A stretch of DNA of 26,974 nt. Source: Hydnum rufescens UP504. Its lineage: Eukaryota; Basidiomycota; Agaricomycetes; Cantharellales; Hydnaceae. The stretch is taken from positions 1 through 26,974 of the forward strand of contig MU129338.1 of NCBI GenBank assembly GCA_014904985.1. The letters run 5' to 3'. Position numbers and translations under genes: made by a program. Positions 17,367 through 26,236 of this stretch are shown one piece after another. Below the pieces are notes generated by a model. The model was not told where the DNA came from. It was given only the letters and a program-made list of their open reading frames with translations, and searched no databases. Each line of letters starts with the position of its first letter. Position 1 is the first letter of the stretch.

Positions 17367-19457
17367 AGTCATATAATGGACTATATGTATGCCAAATATC
17401 AGCCCAATCAGTTGAGTTTGAGACATTCAACTCCCTTGGCAGGCAGAAAAGAGAAAAAACCCCACCATAAGTGTGAATCACCCTGCATTGGGTCCCAAAT
17501 AGGTGGAATTGACCTGTAATATTATGATACAGACTATATCCAAAAATGGAATGAATTGGATGTGTGGAAGTGGCTGAAATTGAGGGGGAGGGGGAGGACA
17601 ATCAAAAGCGAATTACACAGGAGGTAGAGCAGAGATGGATCTGATATTAGGCCACTAGTGTAATACAGATATTGGGAGTTTATATGCCAAATATCAGCCT
17701 AACCAGACTCCATTTAGGCATTGCTCCACATCATCCCCCCCTCACAATGTCCTACCCAGGGCCTTCCATTCATGCCATTACCCTGAAAATTCACAGTTGG
17801 CTCATCAAACACATCATACCATCCCTCAAAATTTCAGATTTCTTATTGCAATGTGAGACCTTGCAGAATATTTTCAAGTTTCACTGTAATACACCCTCCA
17901 GTGGGGGCACTTCCAGCACTCCAATGACTCTGATTTTTTGTAGGCCACACCTGGTCACCATTTGAGGCCCAGGTGCAAAATTTCAGGCCATTCTAAGCAC
18001 TTCTGGCATTGGTCACATGACCCAGATCTTCCCCTCCCCCTGCTTCACTCAGTGATCCAATTTGCATGGACTTTGTGGCCATTTATAGTAGTAGTAGGTG
18101 ACACCCCATGATTCCAATTTGAAGACATTCCATAGAATATTTATTGAGTTATTCAAGAAACATTCCAGATCAATTCAATTTGAGGTCAGAACTACAGTAT
18201 TTAGTGGAAATACTGTGGTTCTGACCTCAAATTGAATTGATCTGGAATGTTTCTTGAATAACTCAATAAATATTCTATGGAATGTCTTCAAATTGGAATC
18301 ATGGGGTGTCACCTACTACTACTATAAATGGCCACAAAGTCCATGCAAATTGGATCACTGAGTGAAGCAGGGGGAGGGGAAGATCTGGGTCATGTGACCA
18401 ATGCCAGAAGTGCTTAGAATAACCTGAAATTTTGCACCTGGGCCTCAAATGGTGACCAGGTGTGGCCTACAAAAAATCAGAGTCATTGGAGTGCTGGAAG
18501 TGCCCCCACTGGAGGGTGTATTACAGTGAAACTTGAAAATATTCTGAAAGGTCTGACATTGCAGTAAGAAGTCTGAAATTTTGAGGGATGTTATGAATGT
18601 GTTTGGATGGGCCAACTGTGAATTTTTAGGGTAATGGTATGGATGGAAGGCCCTGGGTAGGACATTGTGAATTAGGGGGGGATGATGTGGAGCAATGCCT
18701 AAATGGAGTCTGGTTAGGCTGATATCTGGCATATAAACTCCCCATATCTGTATTACACTAGTGGCTTAATATCAGATCTATCTCTGCTCTACCTCCTGTG
18801 TAATTCACTTTTGATTGTCCTCCCCCTTCCCCTCAATTTCAGCCACTTCCACACATCCAATTCATTCCATTTTTGGATATAGTCTGTGTCATAATATTAC
18901 AGGTCAATTCCACCTATTTGGGGCCCAATGTGGGGTGATTCACACTTATGGTGGGGTTTTTTCTCTTTTCTGCCTGCCAAGGGAGTTGAATGTCTCAAAC
19001 TCAACTGATTGGGCTAATATTTGGTATACATATAGTCCATTATATGACTATACTCCATGTAAAATTTCAAGTTCATATCTTGACTGTAGGGGGGGTCAAT
19101 CAATTTTCAATGTCCAGATTTGTTTGGCTCATATCTCCATAAGTAATGCATGGATTTGGCTGAAATTTTGATATGATTTTCGGTTTAATAGTCTTTTCAT
19201 ATGTGCCAAGTTTCATACTTGTCCTCCCAGCACTTATTTTCCAGCATCTTCCAGTGGTTCCAGTCCCCCTTGCCCAGTTCCCCCTCTTTAAGAGCATGGA
19301 TTGGGCTGATTTTTGGCACATGATTACTTCATAATGACATTATAATCTGTGTAAATTTCAAGTCCCTAGCTATTTTATAGGGGGAGGAAATCAATTTTTA
19401 ATGTGCAAACCTGTTTGGCTCATATCTCCATAAGTAATGCATGGATTGGGCTGAAAT

Positions 19458-20049
19458 TTTGATATGATTTGCATCCTAATAGTCTCTAATAATATGCCAA
19501 GTTTCAGACTGATTGGCCCAGCACTTATTTTGCAGCAACTTCTGGTGGTTCCAGTGCTGTTTTTACTGTTCTCATTGTTTCAGGCACTAACCAGTGGCCC
19601 TGGGCCTGGTTTTTTCACTGTATCAGGGTCCCTAGGGGTCCATCCATCCATCCCAGGCACCACCCCCCGGTCCTGGGCCCCCATTGGGCTGGATGGGGAA
19701 ATTTTTTCTGGATGTAGTTCATCTAATTTCTGCATTTAGGCTTTTTTTCAATAGGAATCAGTGTATTATGTAACTGGATACCATTTGGGAATCATTATAT
19801 AATTTTTTAGTCACCCCAAACCCAGTATGGAAATTATCCTAAATAGGAAATGATTGGATGCAAATCCATTAAGAACCCAACTGAGCCATTGGCTGATATT
19901 AAAATGCCCAGGGTTACCACAGCTGATGCAACAGCCAACCTGATGGATCAAAAATGCAGTAACAGTAACTTACTGTAATCTTTGCAAAGCTCTCATGGTA
20001 ACTTACTGTTTCCAATGCAAAAAGGCTACATCATCAGGTGGGTTAGTGT
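19458..20049. other. Unpaired end of palindrome family and unassigned sequence
   Basis: 19458-19760 matches (inverted) the left end of palindrome copy 1 with phrases such as ctgcatttaggctttttt and ccctgggcctggttttt. From about 19760 to 20049 no gene is seen. The word taacttactgt occurs twice (near 19969 and 20001). Confidence 0.5.
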
Positions 20050-22460
20050 TTTGTCAGGGAGCATGGAGTGCAGACAGTGAAGGAAGGGAGTACAAATATA
20101 GACAATGGCAGTCAGAAGTGATGTTGAGTATCAGCCTCAACCAAAGGCTTTCATTCAGATAGAAGCAAGGGCAGCACAGCAGAGTGTCCTAGCAGCATTC
20201 TCCATCATGGACAGGTTCTGAATGAACCACCTGACCTCTTGTTCTAGAACACTTTCTGCATCAGTTATGCCTCAATCAATGGGCAGTTGACCAAATTGGT
20301 CAAGATGGAGCACAGGTTGTGCACAGTGAAGGTCTTGTAAGAGGGTGAGTATAGGGAACTCTTCAGTGGGCTTGGGTTTGGTAAATGTAACTGAATCCAT
20401 GTTGAGCTCAGTGTCTGACATTGAGATGTCAATCAGATCAGAAGATGATATGTCAATCACATGTTGGGGAGTCTCTCACAGCCACCACTGTAGGTGAGAA
20501 CCACAATGTCTGAGTCATCTGAGTACTTGCTCATGGGTGGAAGGTTGAATTTGACATGTTTCTGAGCCCTATGAGAGTTTCCTGCCCCAGTGGATGTGGT
20601 TGTCAAAGGACCAGCTGCTGGGCTTGCCCTTGGCATGAACAGTGGTGGCTCCAGAGTATCTGCCTTTCATTTTGGGGCCTTCAAGTCCAAGGATTCACAC
20701 TTTGTACTGGGGCTGTTGAACATGGCATGGTTTGGTGGGTGATCAACATCAACAGATTTGTTTGATATCTAAACAGCAGATGAATCATAAATATATGAGT
20801 AGGCATATCCAGATGGGCACACCATTTCCATGGCCCAAAAGGTCATCGTCTTGTTGGTCAGGACCAGGTGCTCACCATGCTTGTGGGGCTGGGGTCAGCA
20901 GTACTTAGAGCAATGGCCTGCAGAACATTCTCAGGCAGTTTTCAATTTCATGAATGCAGCCAGCCACTTGCCAGACAGTTCTGAAGAGAGTGGCTGTGGA
21001 TAATGCAGTTTCTTCTTTTCTTGTGAGGTCTTCTCTTTCTCCACAGGTTGCTGAAAGTTTGCAATTAGTAAAGGACTCACCAAAAATGGAGACACATACA
21101 TCATTGAATATGGTCAAGATCTTCAGTTTCATCTTTCCATGAGCCATCTTGTCCTTCATCAGTGCTAGGGCCACACACATATCATGTTCATCCTTAAGCT
21201 CACAACACACAGATTTACAATCATCAGGAATTCAGAATGCCAGTTTGTCATGGGGGAGCTCAAGTTCCATCTTTTGGAGAACCACCAAAAGTGCAGTGCC
21301 AGGATCACTTGCATCCATGACAATCTGTAATGTCATAGTTGCCACACTGGCATTTTGTGTGTTGCATTCAATTTTACACCTGACCCTAGACACTAAGACA
21401 ATAGTAAATATCATAATATTCCCAGTTATTCTTAGGGGGAGATTCTTACTGTCAATAGTATGCCTGTGGTCCTGAGCCTTTGGTGGTTGGGGTAGAGCCA
21501 TATCTAGGTGTCTATGTAAATAGAGGGATACATTATCATAGAAATATATACCTTGTGGGTGGGAAAAATGATTGTAGGGGTTTGCCAAGGGGTTAAACAC
21601 AGGAGGGGGTGAATTATGTACACAAGGCTGGGTGTAATGGGAGGATCCATGGATCTGGTGTGACAAGTTTTGATAATGGAGAGGTGTGATATTCAGCCCT
21701 GAAAATGGGGCTGGTAAGATCCGGGATGGCATCAGTAGCAGCAGGGGCAGTGGCCAAATGCTAGTGCCATCATGTTGCTGCAGGGGTGGTGGTGTCAGTC
21801 ACATGGGTGGCAGCAGTGGTTGGTGTGAGGATGGGTGAGGGAATAGAGAGAGGTGGGATTCAGGATGTGAGTTCTGCTCTTATTTCTTGTACTGTTCAAG
21901 ACATGACAAAAAGGCCAGAGTACATATGTGAACAGGATTGTCATCAGGTAATTCAAGATCTATGTGATGGGATGAAAGTATGCTGTGAGACAACCAAATA
22001 TGCAGTGGGGGAGTGATCTGTGACAGGCCAGGGTGTAAGGCAGATAACAAAAACTAATTCACATACAATTCTCTGGCAGCTTCACACTTGCCATCATGGT
22101 AGGGGCTGCAGGGTGGTCAAAGGCATTGAGGATTTGGGTAGCACCTTTGGGGATATAATTTGTGTTGCCATGGATGAGAAAATTCTCAATTGCTGCTCTG
22201 GGATCAGGAGGAAGTGGTTCAGGAGCTAAGCCTGCAAGCCAGAGGAGGGTTTGGCCTCCTTGGAGAGTGGGATTTTGCACCATACCAGTTTGATCAAGCA
22301 TGTTGATGACAATGAGTACATACCAGACAACATCAGGCTTTTAGATGCAGCTGCATGTCAGGCCAGTGGCTTGTTTATTTGGGTTTGTTTGTTGTGGCTT
22401 GACTTGCCATGGTCATGAGCACACATCATGGCATAGGACCCCACAAAAATCAGTTTTATT
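20050..22460 (-). pseudogene. Decayed multi-exon gene of unknown function, probably transposon-associated
   Basis: Read from about 22460 down, protein-like segments follow in order. They are FVGSYAMMCAHDHGKSS (about 22440), LDQTGMVQNPTLQGGQTLLW and NYIPKGATQILNAFD (22301-22100), then LELPDDNPVHICTLAFLS (about 21950). Next come QGIYFYDNVSLYLH and ASDPGTALLVVLQKMELELP (21732-21240), LKDEHDMCVALALMKDKM (about 21200), IENCLRMFCRPLL (20910) and HGEHLVLTNKTMTFWAMEM (about 20860). The last are HVKFNLPPMSKYSDDSDIVV (about 20520) and VIDISSSDLIDISMSD (20460). Breaks include in-frame TGA at 21232 and TAG/TGA near 20770 and 20670, plus frame changes near 20900 and 20465. A GTATGT...CACAG pair (about 22062 to 22013) is a likely intron. 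I do not recognise a named domain. The acidic VIDIS repeats resemble SUMO-interaction motifs. The pattern recalls uncharacterised repeat-borne proteins of mushrooms; that link is from memory and uncertain. Confidence 0.5.
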
Positions 22461-22710
22461 TCATCAGCCTCTCCTAAGTCAAACAATGCATGTAAAATTT
22501 AAAATTCCCTATCAATATGATTATTGCTGTAATCCGGTTCTGGGGCAGGTACGGGTGTGAAATCCATTTAGTTGGTGATCGGTTTGGCTGGACTCAGCTT
22601 CAGGGCGACTTCCGGGCGATGACTCATGGCTTGAGCCAACTTCAAGCCCGAGTCACAGTAACACTAGTTGCTGGGGCGGTGTGGAAGATAAAAACATCCA
22701 GTATCAGAAA
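22461..22710. other. Unassigned spacer, CpG-containing
   Basis: No gene is recognised. Bases 22538-22690 are visibly richer in C, G and CpG than the flanks and include ggactcagcttcagg and ggcttgagccaacttcaag, which look like inverted and direct short repeats. Confidence 0.4.
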
Positions 22711-23225
22711 ATGCGAATATCCATTGATCCCAGCCATTGGAATGATCATGTGACCTATTATGAAATCAATTATGGCTATGCGCAGAAATCAAATTCGTTC
22801 TATAACTCCGTCAGTTTTGATCAGAGAGGTACGCCCATATAACTCTCGGAAAGCCACGATTCATACCTTTCGAATGGTACCAAACACAAGTCGAACAGAC
22901 CAGAAATGCACTCTCCAGACCAATATTACTGTCAAAATCCAGTATTTTCAGTAAAAAACGAATTTCTCTGTCAGTTCGCATTCAATCTTCTCGGAACAAC
23001 TGCGCCTGGAAAGATATAAAAAATTCGCATCCAATGGTACTGAGCACGCGAAGAACAGATCAAAACTGAACTCTACAGAATGATATTACTATCAGAATCA
23101 ACACCCATCAGTAAAAAACAAATTTCTCTGTCAGTTTACACCGGATCTGCTTGGAACCACCGCACCCAGAAAGCTGTTAAAAATATGCATCGAATGATAC
23201 CAAGAACATCTATTACAGATGCAAA
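22711..23225. repeat. Satellite-like tandem repeat, period 160 bp
   Basis: Two full units of exactly 160 bp (22871-23030 and 23031-23190) are followed by a partial third from 23191 and preceded by a more diverged unit from about 22711. Shared words are aatggtac(c/t)(a/g)a near each unit start, cagtaaaaaacgaatttctc or cagtaaaaaacaaatttctc in the middle, and aaaaattcgcat or aaaaatatgcat at the end. Units are roughly 75% alike by eye. No coding is supported. Confidence 0.85.
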
Positions 23226-23393
23226 CTGTTGTTTCTGCATCGAATCCCATCCCATGCACTTGTCCCCATTATCAACCAGCAACAAAAACATCTTAACCAC
23301 TGGACTACAAACAAATCAATCTCCAAGAACTCGGAAATATCCTTTGATTTCATCTCCCATTGCCACAAATAACTTCTAGAACCTCACAGATAA
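23226..23393. other. Unassigned spacer
   Basis: Between the satellite and the LTR-like promoter. One plus-strand frame is open to 23379 but starts inside the satellite and has no recognisable domain. I see nothing else. Confidence 0.4.
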
Positions 23394-23437
23394 GAAAGAT
23401 AACACCCCCTTGACTACCCTTTTGTTCTGTTTATGAA

Positions 23438-23600
23438 TGACTCACCTTCCTTGCAACCACTTTATGAAAGATAACACCTTCTTAGCAACCCTTTTGTTCT
23501 GTTTATGAATGACTCACCTATCATGCAACCACCTTATGAATGACTCACCCTCCTTGACAACCCTATTGTTCTTACATATGACTCACCTAGGAGTGAGTCA
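23438..23600. promoter_or_regulatory. Cluster of five TGACTCA (Gcn4/AP-1-type) sites
   Basis: TGACTCA occurs at 23438, 23510, 23541 and 23579, and TGAGTCA at 23594. The last two form an 11-bp inverted repeat (ATATGACTCAC ... GTGAGTCATAT, 23576-23603). In fungi this 7-mer is the binding site of Gcn4/CpcA-type bZIP activators. The cluster ends 32 bases before the TATA box, a plausible upstream activating region. Confidence 0.6.
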
Positions 23601-23631
23601 TATTCTTTAAACACAGCCACCTTCAGAAAGG

Positions 23632-23639
23632 TATAAAAG
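23632..23639 (+). promoter_or_regulatory. TATA box
   Basis: TATAAAAG in gaaaggtataaaagctgg, just downstream of the TGACTCA cluster. Transcription to the right would start near 23660-23700. Confidence 0.6.
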
Positions 23640-23954
23640 CTGGTAGATTTTCCTGTATCCCCCCATCATCTTCTCACTACTGGAATATACTACTGTCTAC
23701 AAATCTGCTTGCATCTTAAGAGAGTACTGATCTAAAGCCATCTGGAGCTAAGTCATATACAAGGTTGTTAAGACTAAGTCACTGGAAGCCCTCTACATGA
23801 AATACTGAGCCAAGGATAGTTGCAGGACCTAAGGTTAGAGTTGCTGGACATCCAAGGAAAGGTGAGTGAAAACAAAGTTAAGTCAGAAGAAGAGAGAAAC
23901 ACATTGACATACTAAATCAAGCTTAAACTAGTCTAGAGCCCTCTTTAGAATCCA

Positions 23955-24246
23955 CATTTTGACCAGGAGGACACAAATAGGTACCCACAAATAGCAGTAA
24001 ACAGTTCAACACAACACGTATAAGCCTTTCACAAGCATCCCACAATATATCATTGACTATAGCTAGTCCATACCACAATCTTATCCTCCACTGAATACCA
24101 TACCTAACTTGTTAGAGAGTGATCAACCATCAGAGCGAACCAGCCCATTGAATAAAAACAGAAATACAGTCTCCCATCTACACACTGGCTGAACCAGAGT
24201 TTGATTTGACAGTCATTGGAGCTCCTAATCCTTCTTCTATAGTGGC
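23955..24246 (+). repeat. Repeat H copy 2, leader
   Basis: Matches 25-60 plus 10236-10541. It is uninterrupted here, and so serves as the empty-site reference for the Ngaro insertion. It ends with shared cttcttctata; after it the two copies differ. Confidence 0.8.
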
Positions 24247-24372
24247 GGCTCCCATGCACCCACGATGTAAACAATGTCAACAGACCCTGCAACTGGTACA
24301 ATCGAAGAATAGGGAAACCAAGACTGCACACGACATAACTGGGATACCGCCTAGAAAGGCAAGCAGATGACT
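24173..24372 (+). CDS. Possible 5' coding segment downstream of repeat H leader
   Basis: One plus frame reads SPIYTLAEPEFDLTVIGAP and then CKQCQQTLQLVQSKNRETK before a TGA at about 24370. The first part is conserved in copy 1 with only scattered changes, which suggests coding constraint or recent common origin. No start codon is certain: upstream stops leave the initiation unknown. Another frame from the ATG at about 24368 continues into the first intron-like unit and stays open if 24401-24503 is spliced out. No domain is recognised, though CKQC could be half a metal site. Confidence 0.3.
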
Positions 24373-24400
24373 ACACCTGCTGCTGTGGGTGTGGTCAAAG

Positions 24401-24503
24401 GTGAGTTTTTTTAATGCTAGTAGATACAATGGTGCAGAAAGAGCAGTGAAAGCTGCTCTTTTTGGGCCGCTTTGAATTTCCTTACTAACATTTATTATAA
24501 TAG
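24401..24503 (+). other. Intron-like unit 0 (103 nt)
   Basis: GTGAGT at 24401; stem aaagagcag (about 24438-24446) with ctgctcttt (about 24454-24462); TTACTAAC at 24482-24489; acceptor AATAG at 24499-24503. Splicing would join ...GTCAAAG to GTCGTGG and leave one frame open across the junction. Confidence 0.55.
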
Positions 24504-24715
24504 GTCGTGGCCTGGTCCCAGGTGCCAAACAACGAGGCCCGACCAGCCTGACATGGCACATGCAAACTGAATCACACCAAATGACGCCACCCCAAACAAA
24601 CTGCGCCAAATGAAAATGCAACACGACAAGAATGCAAGAAGTGGCCATGCACTGACCAAGTAGCCACCCAAACCACTCACCCGCTGGGGCAGGTGTGTGG
24701 TTCTATATAATATAG

Positions 24716-24807
24716 GTAACCCTGTGTTCCCCCAATGGTGCAAAAAGAGCAGCAATGCTGCTCTTTTTGCACTGGTTTTAATTTTTAACTAATAATCCAC
24801 TGTCTAG
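24716..24807 (+). other. Intron-like unit 1 (92 nt)
   Basis: GTAACC at 24716; perfect 16-bp stem GTGCAAAAAGAGCAGC (24738-24753) with its complement (24757-24772), loop AAT; AACTAAT near 24787; acceptor GTCTAG ends at 24807. Confidence 0.55.
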
Positions 24808-24953
24808 GTATTGCCACAAATGAAGACCCATGCAGCGAGCCCCTGCCCGAATGATAACATGCCTGCAAAGCAAGACTCGCGAATGACAATATGCCAAATG
24901 AATACATGAACCACGCACCCCTGGTAGAGGGTGTGTGGTTATATACAAGATAG

Positions 24954-25040
24954 GTAATGCCCCAATGGCACAAAAAGAGCACCCCTTGCTGCTCTTTTTG
25001 CATTTGTTTTAATTTTCAACTAACACATTTATTATTCTAG
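24954..25040 (+). other. Intron-like unit 2 (87 nt)
   Basis: GTAATG at 24954; stem CAAAAAGAGCA (24971-24981) with TGCTCTTTTTG (24990-25000); AACTAAC near 25018; acceptor TTCTAG ends at 25040. Confidence 0.55.
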
Positions 25041-25243
25041 GTTATCGCCTGAACCACCTGCCGAATGAACCCCCCCTGTAAATGACAATGCACCCACCAA
25101 ACAAGAGCTGCAAACATGACCCACCAAGGAACACCACCTGCCAGATGAAATCCGGGAATGAGAATGCACAACGCAGGGCCGCAGGGACCCCAGACGAACC
25201 ACACCCGTCGAACCTGCTTCGACGGGTGTGTGGTAATTTTAAG

Positions 25244-25343
25244 GTAAGTATAAGTACATTTGCGTAAAAGGAGCAGTGTATGCTGCTCCTTTTGCGTGGC
25301 CCCTTGTTGCTCTTTCACTAATGTATTATTTATTATCCTACCT
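25244..25343 (+). other. Intron-like unit 3, acceptor unclear
   Basis: GTAAGT at 25244; stem AAAAGGAGCAG (25266-25276) with CTGCTCCTTTT (25283-25293); CACTAAT near 25317. Where other units have TAG, this one has cctacc, so the acceptor seems lost or has moved downstream. The upstream hairpin CACACCCGTCGAA/TTCGACGGGTGTG (about 25200-25232) is strong. Confidence 0.5.
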
Positions 25344-25522
25344 TTTCATCTGAACCCACAAACCCTACCAACCCCCAATCAAGACAGGTGACCCTGCAGA
25401 ACAAACACACGAGAATGGCAACCCACTCCCTAAACAAAACCCGCAGATGGCAACACTACACGAGACCACAAAAACCCCAGACAAACTCCACACCTGCATC
25501 AGCAGGTGTGTTAATTTTTAAG

Positions 25523-25625
25523 GTAAGTATTCACCATCTATCAGTATGATTGCGCAAAAGGAGCAGTGTATGCTGCTCCTTTTGTGTGGCTTTACTAACT
25601 TATTTATTATCTTCTGAACCCACAG
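25523..25625 (+). other. Intron-like unit 4, acceptor tentative
   Basis: GTAAGT at 25523; stem CAAAAGGAGCAG (25555-25566) with CTGCTCCTTTTG (25573-25584); TTACTAAC near 25592-25599; possible acceptor CCCACAG ending at 25625. Upstream stem CACACCTGC, loop ATCA, GCAGGTGTG at about 25488-25510. Confidence 0.5.
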
Positions 25626-25640
25626 CCCACACCCCACAGC

Positions 25641-26236
25641 CTGCGCCAACTGCCAACCAAAAACCTGCAACCCCACCAAGCGAAAACACACGACCCCGGG
25701 TGAGGGGAGGTAGAATGTAATAATTGTAATGATAAATAAATAATTATAAACAAAGTTTGACTTCGTGAAGTGAGTCAGACTTTGATAGATACAGGAATAT
25801 CCAGTTAGATTTAGAATATTATTTATGAGGAAATCCAAATTTACTTTGAGCCACATGACCAACACGGCTAGTAAGAACTCATGCCGATGTTCTGCAGAAA
25901 TTGAAATTGAATATCTGATTTAATTTGTTTCCGGATGTTGCCCAAAGTCCTCAACTGGCAAAAGCATATGCGGATTATGCCGGTGCTGTACAGCAGATAT
26001 AAACACACCAGTTTTGGATCGCTATGTGCATTTTGTCATTAATCCCACCCTTGTCGATCTATGGTGCTCATGGACGATACAGGGGTAACGTGGGGAATTA
26101 TCATAATCTCTCCCCATCGGTTCTCCCACATATACTGTTTAATTTGAGCTCCGTTCCAATAAATTGAGCTGATATCGATGTATAGCACTTCTGAGCTTCC
26201 ATTTCCTTGCCCGATCCACCCTCTTTTCCCTCCATC
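25641..26236. other. Intergenic region upstream of the membrane-protein gene
   Basis: No gene is recognised. 25711-25760 is AT-rich. At 25751-25784 caaagtttgactt and aagtgagtcagactttg form an imperfect hairpin and could be a small inverted-repeat element. No clear TATA box is seen near 26237. Confidence 0.5.

Larger units (their letters stand above)
16372..19457. repeat. Long palindrome (fold-back), copy 2, interrupted by a solo LTR
   Basis: The left arm (from ttggctcaatccatgcatta at 16372) pairs with the right arm (to about 19457). The mirror axis is at about 18203-18208 in cagtatttagtggaaatactg, the same centre as copy 1. Removing the solo LTR at 16779-17361 and one AGTAT restores pairing with 19040-19060. 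Arms carry the same modules as copy 1 (ctgaaatttggcacat, ggagatatgag). The sequence 19458-19760 has no left-arm partner here but resembles the reverse complement of 3955-4180 in copy 1, so the two copies have lost different ends. Confidence 0.9.
23394..23960 (+). repeat. Repeat H copy 2, LTR-like promoter region
   Basis: A 72-bp tandem repeat (23394-23465, 23466-23537, then a partial unit) carries gaaagataacacc and aatgactcacc. Five TGACTCA/TGAGTCA sites precede a TATA box (tataaaag at 23632). About 300 bases of transcribed-looking sequence then lead to ttttgaccaggaggac (about 23956), which is also found at 28-43 in copy 1. The upstream sites, TATA box and conserved junction are what the LTR of a retrotransposon would show. 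Clear TG...CA limits are not visible, so the type is tentative. Confidence 0.5.
24371..25640 (+). repeat. Tandem array of five hairpin / intron-like units
   Basis: Donor-like GT sites start at 24401, 24716, 24954, 25244 and 25523, giving unit spacings of 315, 238, 290 and 279. Each unit has the same order: a CACACC...GGTGTG hairpin, then GT(A/G)A(G/A), then a hairpin of the form (A)AAAGNAGCAG...CTGCTNCTTT(T). All but unit 4 follow this with CTAA(C/T); unit 4 has ACTAAC. A TTATTAT-like tract comes next, ending in TAG|GT in the first three. Between introns the sequence repeats aatgacaatgc-like words but has stops in all frames in most units. The array runs directly on from the repeat H leader. 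It may be part of that element's gene or a separate satellite. Confidence 0.8.

Noticed and set aside
17089..17601. 170-codon minus-strand open frame
   Set aside because: It spans the boundary of the solo LTR and the palindrome, so it joins two unrelated sequences by chance.
17672..18732. Matching reading frames at 17672-17965 (+) and 18445-18732 (-)
   Set aside because: Mirror images in palindrome copy 2, with the same origin as the frames in copy 1.
25082..25267. 61-codon open frame in the array
   Set aside because: Crosses the donor-like site and hairpin of unit 3 and is not open in the neighbouring units.
24440..25590. Bacterial-type terminators (hairpin plus T-run)
   Set aside because: The stems contain the T-run inside one arm and recur with splice-like signals in a eukaryotic context; rho-independent termination does not apply.
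24371..25640. CRISPR-like array of spaced repeats
   Set aside because: Units are 240-315 bp, degenerate, and carry splice-like signals; the sequence is eukaryotic.
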